DNA of 42,432 nt from Chloromonas sp. AAM2 (lineage: Eukaryota > Chlorophyta > Chlorophyceae > Chlamydomonadales > Chlamydomonadaceae): contig QAXH01001035.1 of the NCBI GenBank assembly GCA_004335635.1, forward strand, positions 401-42,832. Reading direction: 5' to 3'. The translations under genes and the position numbers were made by a program. The notes beneath the pieces were generated by a model. The model did not search any database and had not been told where the DNA came from. It saw only the letters and a program-made list of their open reading frames with translations. Of the stretch, positions 1-10,400 are shown in pieces (the stretch's first letter is position 1; each line of letters starts with the position of its first letter).

Positions 1-120
1 TCACAAACCGGGGCCCAGGAGCTTTGAATGTCACAAACCGGGCCCCAGGAGCTTTGAATGTCACAAACCGGGGCCCAGGAGCTTTGAATGTCACAAACCC
101 CGCAAGGGTCCCCAATGCCT
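1..120. repeat. 30-bp minisatellite at left edge
   Basis: Three near-identical 30-bp units begin at 1, 31 and 61, each starting TCACAAACCGG and ending GCTTTGAATG. A partial fourth begins at 91 and decays after TCACAAACC. The second unit lacks one G but keeps its length through an extra C. The array lies in the intron or flank just upstream of the first visible peptidase exon and may extend beyond the window. Confidence 0.9.
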
Positions 121-192
121 CTGCCCTGCTCATGCCCTAGCTCGTGCACCCATGTGTCCCTGCTGGTGCTGTCAATCCCTGATGCTTCTTAG

Positions 193-2777
193 GCTCGCAC
201 GACAGTGGCGGTGACGGGTCTTAACGCGTACGTAGGCGACAACGTGCTGCCGCCCACAGCAACCCTCAACCTCAACTTCAGGTGGGCAAAGGCACTGGGA
301 CAGCTAAAGCGCAGAGGAGCGAAGGTCTGCAGGGCAGGACACATGATCTGTCACAGCCAAAGCCAGGCCAGGGCACGGCCAAGGGATGCACCAACCTGAT
401 GCATCATCACTCAATTGAATGGCTCGGCAGGTTGGCATAGCTTGCTGCAGCTGTAGAAGTTCAGCCCCACCTGCCGAGACAACTGATACGAGTGCAGCCG
501 TGCGCTCAGTACCGCGCCAAGTGTCTTGTTCTGTTGAAGTACAGCGGTCTGTGCTGCATGCTTCACAATGTGTGCACGTTATATGAACAGCTCATATTTA
601 TGAAGCTACGGTGAAGGTGCATGTCGATGGCCTCGGTCGTATATAGCCTTGCGGTGTCCGACCAAAACAAGGCTGTGTGTGACCAGGTGGTGCACTGGGA
701 AGCAAGAGTACTAAGCAAGCGGTAGCTGCCGTCTGTCAAGTGCGCCACGCCTCACAATCATGTCATGACACGACAAGTGCATTGGCCACCACGTAGTATG
801 CTAGGCGGCAGTAGTACATATGGTACTTGTAGTACAAGTTGCAGCTACTGTAAAGTGTAAGTACCGTGGCAACCGTGCATGTTGTCCCGTCCTGGCCATG
901 GCTTCAGGTTGCTTCCGGGCGACACGGTGGAGCGTGTGCTGGCCTATGTCCAGGGGCTCACGGACTCACTCGGGTGAGCAACTGCATGCTACCTGCCCTG
1001 TGACCAGGACCGCAGTTGCTCACTTGTCTTCTTGCAGCAGACCGGAAGGTTGGTCGCCTGTTGACTCAGACCAGTGCTATATGTGCCAGTACCGCACCAT
1101 GACGTTGGGATGTGCATACGCCCATGCTGCACAGCTGTCTGCCGCTTTCAAGGGCCTTCAGCCAGGCGTGTTCATTGGTTTGGGCACTGCTGACACACTA
1201 TGTGTTCAAGCACCGACGCCCATCCCACCAGCACTCTTGTGACCAGGGGTCGGAAAGAGAATCGATCGATGCATGCAGGGCATTGATTTTGTGAAAACTT
1301 ACTCGCGTTCAACAAGGCTGACAGGGTCTTTTGTTCAGAATCACCACATCTACAAGTGGTTGCCCCTGGATTAGATTTTGGAGCCGTGAATGCTCGCATG
1401 GGTACTTCAAAGTTGGCAGTAGCCAGCATTACAGCAGTTGCTGAGCCTGTTGCCCGTTGCCTGGTCAGGCTAAACGTAACCGTCACCCCGGTGCGCCCGC
1501 ATGCCCCGCCCGAGGAGGCGCTGGCCACCTCCGTCACACCGGCCACCGGCAGGCACTTCAACGCCATCAAAACCGCCCTGCAGGCAAGAGCTGGGGTGAT
1601 GTTTGTGGTCCTTGCCAGGCTGGTAGCCAATTGGCAGCGGTGATCGGTTGGCAGTGCCCAGACCCAGACAAGGCTGCATGGGGCAGGCGGTGCATTCATT
1701 CCATGCATGCTTTCAAGAGCATTTCAACATGTTTGCCTTCAGTACATGTGCATGTGTGTGTGCATGTGCAGGAGCAGTGGTCAACAGCGGGTGGCCAGCC
1801 ACTGGTAGTGGCACCCTATATGCTGACGGGTGCGTTAGGGTTGTCAGGGTTGAGGTTAGGATTCAGGCTTGGGATATCGCATGGGCGGCTGCAGAGAGAA
1901 TATTGCGGGTAGGTGTCAAGCCAGTTGGTTGCATCCCTGTGCTTTGACAGCAACTGACTGCAGCCCGTCTCTACACACAGTGGGTACGTCTTCATATGCT
2001 GCAGTCACTTCCTGATGCAACGCATGTGGGTCATGGGACTCTCTACCAAACCAAGGAGACTGTGACAGACCCCAGAGTGCGAGGCAGTGCCACTTCCAGT
2101 CCCGTCGTGCTCTGCCTTGCTTGGTGCCGGATGCTGGCCCTTCCATTCCCATGAACGCACAGCCTGGTTGCAATCGCGCCACCGCTGCCCATCATGCCCG
2201 TGTGTATGACCGCCCTGTGCCGGTCCGTCGCAGGCGGCACTGACTCCAAGCACTACCTGCCCCGCTCCAAGGGCGGTGTGTTGCGCTTCTGCCCCACCTC
2301 CACCAACCTCACAGCCGGCGACGGCTCGAGGGTGCATGGACTGAACGGTGGGTTGTCGCACTCATGGGTGCATGGACTGAACGGTGGGTTGCCGCACTCA
2401 TGGGTGCACGTTGCATGTGGTGTGGGTTGCCGCATGGGAGTGCTTCTTTGGGCTGGCTCAGCAGTCCTTGCAAACAAAGCTAACGGTTGCCTAGGCTGCG
2501 GCAAGCTCGAGGTCGCCTGAGCCACACAGGTGGTACCTGCCAGAGTGCACGTTTAGGCTTGCATCAGACGTGCCTTGGAAACAGTAAGGAGACTTTAGGC
2601 TGGCATAGGGAATGCCTTGAAAACAAGCACATTGCCTTCGTGTCTGCTTGAAGGCAACAACATGGAGGTAACTGCAGTTTTGTTATTCTCTGTTCCGCAG
2701 AGCGTCTATCAGTGGCGGACCTGGGACGGGCAATCTGCACTTACAAGAGTGCAGTGCAGCTGCTGGCAGGGGAGTAG
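193..2777 (+). CDS. M20-family metallopeptidase (PM20D1 / carboxypeptidase S type), 3' part
   Basis: Six exons are visible: 193-281, 908-973, 1469-1583, 1772-1829, 2234-2347 and 2701-2777 (stop TAG 2775-2777). Their phases join without conflict and give 172 residues. The 5' exons lie left of the window. The order of motifs matches the C-terminal half of M20 peptidases related to PM20D1 and carboxypeptidase S: NVLPPTATLNLNFRLLPGDT (M20 dimerisation region), then GGTDSKHY, then RVHGLNERLS, whose His is the usual last metal ligand in the family. These enzymes are zinc hydrolases that cleave, or in PM20D1 also form, N-acyl amino acids and peptides. The third intron seems to use a GC donor (CAG|GCAAGA). 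A GT donor 12 nt downstream would keep the frame and add four residues. The last full exon end is duplicated in the following intron. The catalytic N-terminal half is not visible, so activity cannot be judged. Confidence 0.85.
2332..2403 (+). repeat. 36-bp direct duplication spanning an exon end and its splice donor
   Basis: A unit starting GTGCATGGACTGAACGGTGG occurs at 2332 and again at 2368, with one base different (TTGTCG against TTGCCG). Each copy carries the sequence AACG|GTGGGT that forms the splice donor of the fifth visible M20 exon. Using the second donor at 2384 would insert 12 residues in frame. Confidence 0.9.
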
Positions 2778-4185
2778 ACACTCAGCCAGACCGTGGCAAT
2801 TGGAGGAAAACGCGCGGCTTCGGCGGTTTTATCACCAACTCTCGTGTTAGAGGCTGAAGGCTTGTGTTGCCTATTGCATAGCAGTTTGAGTGTATACAAT
2901 GTACAGGGATAGGTATTGCATTCTTTCGAGTTATGGCCAGAGTGGAACAGCATCCTGATGAGTCTCGCACCTCTTTTGTACCTTGTCCGTCATTGTTAGT
3001 GTCCAGCTCTCCATGGCTACTTAATTCTAAGTGGAAACTGGACTCGGTACATGTCATTGGTTCTGTGTCAGGTCATCCCTTAGATGTACAAGGGCTGAGA
3101 CGTGTTGCTGGCTTGCTTGCTTCCTGGGCTTCCTGGCATCAAAATGGGATTCATCTTTCTGGCTTCTTTACCTGATGGTCTGTGCATTCGATTGGGTCAC
3201 CCATGCAAACAGGCTTCTGCTGTAACGGTTAAGTTACAGAGATTGAGAGCTAACTGCTGCTAGCCAATGGTTCTTTACCAATGGTTCGGCGTTGGGCTTC
3301 CTGGCGCCTGCGTGCTTGATTCTGCCCTGGCGGAAGGTGTGCAGGTGCCCAGAAGTCGCGCTGCACCACAAGCACACCTGGCAGCCATCAAACACGAACC
3401 CATGCAAAGCATGCACGAATTCTTGCAGCTGACTGTGAAGACCCCTCCATGTTATGCTGCATTGCCTCAGCAGCTTCGCAGCTGAACTGTGAGGTCAGTG
3501 CAGCTCATCATTTGATTGTGCCTACTGGGTTGGCAGAAGCGAGGCACACTGATTCGTATTTTCACGTGGCACCCCCGATACAGAAATTCCCCGAGAAATG
3601 AGCATTGTCTGTGGCCCATGGCGCCAGCACTGACTGCAATCACTACAGAACCACGCATGAGACGAAAACTGAAGGAGAAAAGCGTGTTGCATGTTGCCTG
3701 TGGCATGTGCAGACACTGTTGATCGGGGTAGCCCATGAGTACGTGGGTCAGGAAATGACATGCCGAGGTCTCCATGCCATTCATTTACTAAAGCCAGGAA
3801 TGGTCGCACCTCCTCTGCAGACTGCTGCTACTCGCCAAGCGCCGAGTTCGTTGGCTTATACAAGTTAAGGCGGCAATTAAGAGTCAGCATGCGGTGCAAA
3901 CGTGCGCGTGTCTTACATTTGTAAGACGGCGATAAGTGCACTTGGCTTTATCGTGAAGGCAGGCCTGAGGTCTGACAGGCGGATACAAGGCAGCTTCCTT
4001 TTTCAAGCCCGCCAGCTTCTTGGTCACAACCGTTACAGTTCGTCATTGGCCCAACCTAAGAGGAGACTCTAGACTCGAGCGTTTGAATATGCTGAGATAT
4101 TGAAACCTTTTGAAGTACTCAGCGCGCGACCAAGAGCGTCCATCCCAAACCCTTTGTCCGCCCACTGCTCCTGGCCTCGCCACAG
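2778..4185. other. Intergenic, M20 3' UTR and upstream of gene 2
   Basis: No exon with both good splice borders and protein-like content was found. The first part is probably the 3' UTR of the M20 gene. The rest may hold the missing 5' exon(s) and promoter of the gene that follows. Confidence 0.5.
3221..3225 (+). terminator. Putative TGTAA polyadenylation signal of the M20 gene
   Basis: This is the first TGTAA on the + strand after the M20 stop codon, 444 nt downstream. TGTAA is the usual polyadenylation signal in chlorophycean algae. The assignment rests on position alone. Confidence 0.4.
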
Positions 4186-5744
4186 CCAGCCCTTCAGTTG
4201 CTGCGTGTCCCTTGAAGGCCGGAATGACTCAGGAGCCCAACGTGTGAGTGATTTCACGCACTGGCTATTGCAGAGTGTCGAAGTCATAGCTTTTCGGGAA
4301 GCAAGGGTAGCAAACTTGGCGGACCTGATTGTGCTGCGCAGGGGCGCTGTCGACTTTACACAAGAGAGTGAGGTGGATGATCTAGTCTGCGCGTCGATAT
4401 CGTATCCCAGCGCTTTGTCCAAAGGTGGGTGCCGGTGTCTGCAGGGCAGGTGGAACTCGTAAGCACCTGGTAATCTGGCTCAGTTCTAAACAGCACTCAG
4501 GAGTGCTGTTATCCAATCTCTTTGTAAATGCTCACTAGTGCTGCCTCTATCCTCTTAGCTGCCACACGTCACCAGCTGCTCCGCCGTGGCTGCAGGTGCA
4601 CCCAAAGGCCATGCTGCCTCTCCCTGGGGGCAGCAGCAGGTTGCAACTCAACCCGCTGGCTTACCATCCTTCTACGACAGTGGCAACAACCACTTGCGAG
4701 CAGCCAACTTCTCTCATGATGGCACAACTGAACACCGCCGGCCCGCACCACGAGCCACCAGCCCTTTGAATTCTGAACAGCTGCAAGAACTGAACGATCC
4801 ATCTTCGTGGCACCCAGGGCGCATATCAGCACCCAATCTCACCGTCAGGCAGCAGCACTCTCCCATGATGTCCCAGGAGCAGCTACCGCATGTGAGGGGC
4901 AAGCGGACTGTCTCCAGCATGGCTGGGCCCCGCAGGAGCCCTTCCTCTCAGTGCGCCCCTTCACCCTTCGCAAGCCCAGAGGTTCAGCTCCAGGTGAGCA
5001 GGGGACTTGGCAGGCGTTCAGCACCATGCAGGTGGTGGTGAAGAAGGCTGCAAGGGTTGAAATGAAGGCTTCAAAGATGGAGATGGTAGTTCACAGCTGC
5101 AAGATCGTTTGATTGCAAGTGCTTGGGTCGTGCAAAGCTGTGGAACTCAGATTGAAACATGCACATGGCAGCTAGACTTCTTGGGGTTCTACATGTGTTC
5201 TGATGGGTTGCCATGCCTTGTACGGGTACAGGCGGTTCCACCCGAGCCTGTGAAGGCGTCCCAGCATGCAAGCTCCAAAAACAGCTCAAAAAGCAACTCC
5301 AAGAACAGCACGCCCACCCACAGCAGGCGCCCGCGGGCCAGTGAGCACGGGCATGCCACAGAGAGCAACTCCCAGGCTCAGCAAGCAGCTCCTCCCCCCG
5401 TTGTTATTGCACCGCAGTCACCCGGGACAAAGGACCGGTTCCACCCCATCCTGGCAGTCCGTGGCAGCAAGCAGCAGCAACAAGGCATCCAAGTGACTCC
5501 ACCGAAGCGTGGTCCACAGGGCTTTGATGATCCTGGCGAGTATGAGGCGTTGGCTAGCCGCAAGCAGGGCGCTGCCGCACGGTCGCTAACGCCACACAAA
5601 GCAGACGTATCCATGAACAGGCGTGGAAAGGACGGGGAAGGGCAGGGTGACCAAACAAGCAAGGGAACTGGTGCGCTTCCGCCGGACAGAAGCTCGCGCC
5701 TGCCTCGCTGGTTGGCATGTATGCTGTGCATGTGCCGCAGTTAA
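4186..5744 (+). CDS. Unrecognised low-complexity protein, 5' end not determined
   Basis: Three exons join in frame: about 4186-4424 (donor AAAG|GTGGGT), 4596-4993 (donor CCAG|GTGAGC) and 5232-5744 (stop TAA 5742-5744). No in-frame ATG exists in the first, so at least one 5' exon is missing and its left border is a guess. The visible part is about 380 residues. The first exon codes for a short ordered-looking stretch (SVEVIAFREARVANLADLIV). The remainder is rich in Ser, Pro, Gln, Lys and Arg and looks disordered, with a Ser/Asn/Lys-rich patch (KNSSKSNSKNS), a run of four Gln and a hydrophobic cysteine-containing end (WLACMLCMCRS). That end might carry lipid modification, which is inference only. 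No known family was recognised. Codon use and splice sites resemble the neighbouring genes, so I take it as real. Confidence 0.55.
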
Positions 5745-6698
5745 CGGCATACATCTGTCTGTTTAGGTGTCATGCCAGCAAGCCGAGGAAGGCGTCTCTG
5801 GCTTGAAGGCACCTCTCTGTGGCATCTAGCCAGGTAAAGAGTCATTATCTATGTTACATGCACCCTGCTACGAATGGGCGTGCCCTTGGGCCTGGATCGC
5901 AACGAACACCTACGAATGAGAGAATGCAAGTCTTGGGGTATTCAATGATCAAGGCGCAGACGTGTCTGCTGGTGCCCACCCTATAGGCCTGAGACAACTT
6001 GTTATTTGTGGATGGGCGGTGGCGGTAGCTGGTTGGGCGGTGGCTCCTGTGTTCAGCTGCTTGTGGCCCTGGCTGCTTGGATGGGCACAGCACCGCACAC
6101 CTTGGCCTGATTGGACATGACCAGTGTGTGGTGATATGCAGTGATATCGCACACCAACAGGTTTGCCGAGTGAACCTGCTGCATTTGTGTCTCAGGACTG
6201 CCTGTTTTGTTCAGTTTGTGTGGCGCGTGCAATCAGGCAGCTGATTGTTCAGCTTGAGTGCAGCCCTGGGTTGGAGGTGCTCGTGCGTTTCTGCAGTGCC
6301 TGGTGCAAGGCCATTGCCCGGCGGAGTTTCCTCAGGCACTGCACTGACTGCTGCTCAGTGAGTTGACATTCAGCACAGCGCGAGTACTTTGGATTTCAGG
6401 ACAGTAGATAGTCTTGGACAAGTGAGGTGCAATTTGTGAAAGTTGTATGGCAGTATGTATACATCCAGCGCAAGCAATTCTTTTCCTGTTAACATACGCA
6501 ATGCAGTATGCTGTATCGTTTTATGCCAGCAGGTGGCAGCTCGTGCACTTCTTATGCGCGAACTCTGAGCCTCTTTCATTCTTAAACCCTTCACAGGCCT
6601 TTCCCACCCGCCACATTCAAACATTCAAACATTGTTGCTTGCCTGATCTATTCTTTTTGAACCTGAAGCCAAGATTCACTGTTCGTGATTGTTTGGCG

Positions 6699-6744
6699 CT
6701 TGTCTACATACCAGTTATCGACTTGTCTACATACCACTTATCGA
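6699..6744. repeat. 23-bp tandem duplication
   Basis: CTTGTCTACATACCAGTTAT is followed by CTTGTCTACATACCACTTAT, each copy ending CGA, with one base different. It lies in intergenic DNA. Confidence 0.85.
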
Positions 6745-6810
6745 CTGTTCTTCGCTCTTTCCTCCTGCTGTTGCCTGTGTCAATGTGTGCATTTTTTGCC
6801 AGTGGCAGCA

Positions 6811-6815
6811 TTACA
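6811..6815 (-). terminator. Putative polyadenylation signal of the calpain gene
   Basis: The plus-strand TTACA reads TGTAA on the calpain strand. It is the first such motif after the stop codon at 7460. The assignment is by position only. Confidence 0.4.
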
Positions 6816-7459
6816 TGACACTGCGTTTGTGCTGCAGCTCCATTGTAAACATTAGCAAGTCTGAACTGCAGGCCAATGAGTGGTGGTTAAAGCTACGCTG
6901 GTGCTTAGCTGACGCATGCCCGCATCCTGATGTTTAGCAGCAGAGCTGTTGTGTTGCTGTGACTAGTGGTACCCTGGTGCCGACTATCGATGGTCGATGA
7001 CCTGGCACAATTCAGAGGGTAATTTGAAAGCAGCACGTTTTGGCACTGTCGGAAACGGGGACGCTATGGGAAATGGTCAGCAACCGGTTCTCAGAGCGTT
7101 TGAAGGGCAGTTCCAATAATGTCTCCATTTGACAGTAGAGCTAGAATATTGCCTAGAGAACATCACAACAATCACAACAAAACTAACAGCCTACTCGGTG
7201 CAGGTGTACATAAAAGTGATCACACGAGTTCATGTTCCGAGGTCCCAAAGCCGAATCAATAAGAAGAACATATAAGAGAATCGTGAATGGGTGCAAGCGC
7301 CGTTCACGCTCCTATTTGTTCTGCGGCTGCAGCCGGAGCACAATGTACCCCTGTCTTTGTACTCCTTAGCAACCAGCAGGCGGTCATTGCATTTTTATAT
7401 TCGAAGAGAAGTCGCGATGTCGCTACAGTCAGCTAGCCATTGGATGTTATGATCCAGGC

Positions 7460-10400
7460 CTAGCAGCCTGCTACACAGTTGGCGCAGCATCCCTTTGGCG
7501 CGCGCTCAAATGAGCGCTCTTGCTTTGCGCAGCACAACGCTCGGCAGCCCTGGCAGCAGCACCAGAACTTGCCGCAGCCGGCCAGGCAGCCCACAAGTGG
7601 TCCGCAACTGCAGGCACACAAAAACAAAACACGACCCCCCACCACGACATAAGTCACATGGTCACAAAAGAAACTGTCACCCAAAACACAACAAGACAAA
7701 ATCCAGTAGTTGCATCTCTCGTCTGGACCTTGCTCTCGTTGCTCGTCGCCGTTTGTTTTCTGTTTTGTTTTGTTGCATCCCGAGGTTGTGGGTTCAGACA
7801 ACGTACTATACGACCTTGTCCTGTATGCCACCACGTACCATGGGTGCTCTTCGTTGATTTGAAGTCGCAGGTCGTCCCAGCCGGTCGTGCGCATGCAAAA
7901 GTCAAGATTCTTAAAATACCTGCACGACACACGCACACACGGTGGTGCCTACCATGTGGGCTTTTCAGGCGAGGTCGCAATTCACGAACTCACAACCTTG
8001 TCAACTCTGGCTATGCAAACCCTACCAAAGCCCCATGCATGGATTTGGCATATAATTCGGCCATGTTAGCCCTGGCGGCAAAGCTGGTATGTAACCAAGT
8101 GATCTCAAACCCTGGCTCCACCAAGCCCAGCCGTGTGCTCCAGGTTGTGGTCACTATGATTGTGGGCTTATGATTGTGGGCTTATGATTTAAGTAACTGC
8201 CCAACATCAACACTTCCCTCCTTCCCTTTCCACTACAAAGGCCAGTCAGTGAACCATGTTTTATGCCATTTTTCGCACTCAAAATCACTCTGCAGTCAAA
8301 GCGCGCCAGCGACCAGACCTTCGATTCAAGTACTTTGATTGATGTCCTCCTTCCCACTTGGTTCCCACTGGACGATATTGGGCCTTGGCTTCAATGTGTG
8401 AACCCCAGTCACTCTCCACTCACTTGCTGAAGTCCTCCCAGCACATCCAGAAGGCCCCATCATCCTTGGCCTCAAAGTCAACTGCACGTGCCACCTATGC
8501 AACATAGGAGCACAAGGAGGCAATGGTCGGCCTTAATCGAAGCGACCAGGGCAACTGCAGGTTTTGACAGCGATCAGATCACACGTGCTGACTTCTACAA
8601 AATGAGCAGGACAACATGCGGCCTTTAGAACATGCCAATTGGGAGAAAGTACAGGGGCAGCTGCTCAGTGTGTAGGGAAAGCAAAAGGTTTGATGCCTGG
8701 GAGCCTGTCTTACCTTAGGGTACTGTTTCCACAACGAGCTTTTATCGCCCCAGGCGCCCTGCAGCAAGCACACGATGCGAAGCGCATGAGTTGAAGCACG
8801 TGAAGCATGGAGGAGGCTGTCATGATCGTCGTCATCGTCGTTGTCATCATCATCATCATTGCATGGCTTATCATGGATCTAACCACTGTCTGTAGCATGC
8901 GCTTGCTGCAGACAATGCAGGCTACGAAGAAGAGGCAACGGGACCCGGAGGAGGACAGGCATGATGCCAACACAGTGAGTGGATTGGACAAGTTGTGACT
9001 GGTGCGTGATGTTTGACATGCAGACCTCAACATCTAATCATTTACACCACCACCACCACCACCACCACCACCACCACCACCACCACCAACAACAACCACA
9101 ACAACCACAACAATAACCACACACAGCACCCGCAAGAAGCAGGGCTAGCTCTACCGGTAACACCCGTGGCGTTCAGTCTCGCCGCCGTGTGCCATTCATG
9201 TAAAGGGGGTGATGCGGGGCAGAGCTGGCAAACTGTTTTTTTTACTGCAGCTGGACACAATTTGTCCAAGGCTGTGCTCACGGGCGATGTACGCCAACGC
9301 TCACCTGCCATTCAAATGTGCCCCAGGGGTTGCGTAGCTTCACAAGCTTGAAAGTCTCTATCTCCTTGACCGCCACCACCGCATAAGCGTGGCCCTGGAC
9401 TATGCCGTTGACGTTCTGAGTATCGTTACCATTGCCACCCGAAGAAGCGGCAATAACCGACCGCCTGCGGGACAGTTTGAGCGCGCCACTTCATGTGTCA
9501 TTGACTGTACTGCCAGTGCAGCCAGGCCTAGCCGGCCTTCACACCGTACCGCGTACTGCCAGTTCTGGGACAGTTTTTGTGAATAGGTCTGTAAAACCGC
9601 CAGCAACCATTGTGTGTCAGCAAAACTGTTTGACTGTGTTTGAGACTGAGTTTAAGAGTTCAGCCTGGCAATGTCATGTTTGAAACCGTGTGCCAATTGT
9701 GTGCCAACAGTTCAGTACATGGCCTCAGATGTATCTTTCAGCTTTCGGTCACTTCCTTATATCAGCCTAGCCGGAACCGCATAGTACTGTGTAAAGAGCC
9801 CACCAGCCCTACATCCACCGGTATTCACAGACAAAGTGATTGGTTGTAATTGTTGGGTTCTTCCCTCGCCTTCTGTTGTAGAAGAGCATGGTCTCGAACA
9901 TCTCATTTGGCGTGAGCACGTCCCGTGTGGGCGACAGCAGCACGTCCCCCTTGGGCTGCTTTGGGTGGACCAGGTCAAGGCGCAACCAACCGATCTTCTG
10001 CAAGGGGCGGCAAAGGGAACAACACAAAGGGAAGGGAACAAATCCATGGGAGGACGACCAAAGGGAAGAGGGAGTATGTGCTTACAACTCGTCGTGGCTG
10101 ACCCAGCTGGCATCTTCCCTTGCCGCAAGCCAGTGATTTTTGCACGCCATTATTCTGGACAGTAAGTGATGCATTGCCGACCTGTCACAGTGTGAGTTCA
10201 TTGCCACCGTGCTTGACAATGTCGTGCCAACAAGGCCTAGTGTGAAGTACTGAGGGGCACCTTTCCTTGCCTCATGGCGATTGATTATTCAATCTTGCAT
10301 CTAATTTTGTGGACCCAACCCTGCTCTTTGAATGTCCCACTCACCCCATTGGTCATTTCCTGCTTAAACTTGAAACAGTCTGCAAGGCATGCAGGAAAGC

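Larger units (their letters stand above)
5745..7459. other. Convergent intergenic region between gene 2 and the calpain
   Basis: This 1.7-kb stretch lies between two 3' ends. It holds a TTACA at 6811-6815 (TGTAA on the minus strand, 645 nt after the calpain stop) and a TGTAA at 6844-6848 on the plus strand (about 1.1 kb after the gene 2 stop), so the two 3' UTRs may meet or overlap. A 23-bp tandem duplication is present at 6699-6744. No coding exon was recognised. Confidence 0.5.

Noticed and set aside
4224..4275. Possible first exon of gene 2 starting at ATG 4224 with donor GTGAGT
   Set aside because: The implied intron would be about 30 bp and the joined frame ends at a stop or does not match the downstream frame.
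7740..7860. tRNA- or SINE-like B box (GGTTGTGGGTTCAGAC)
   Set aside because: No A box, acceptor stem or cloverleaf could be built around it. It lies in and beside a calpain exon.
7520..8173. 217-codon plus-strand open frame
   Set aside because: It overlaps two calpain exons on the opposite strand, whose motif-bearing translation explains the region.
8326..8523. Minus-strand open frame reading MMGPSGCAGRTS
   Set aside because: It is a different frame of the calpain exon 8494-8424, which reads DDGAFWMCWEDF in the correct frame.
9013..9311. Poly-Thr and poly-Val open frames near 9.05 kb
   Set aside because: Products of the CAC microsatellite inside a calpain intron.
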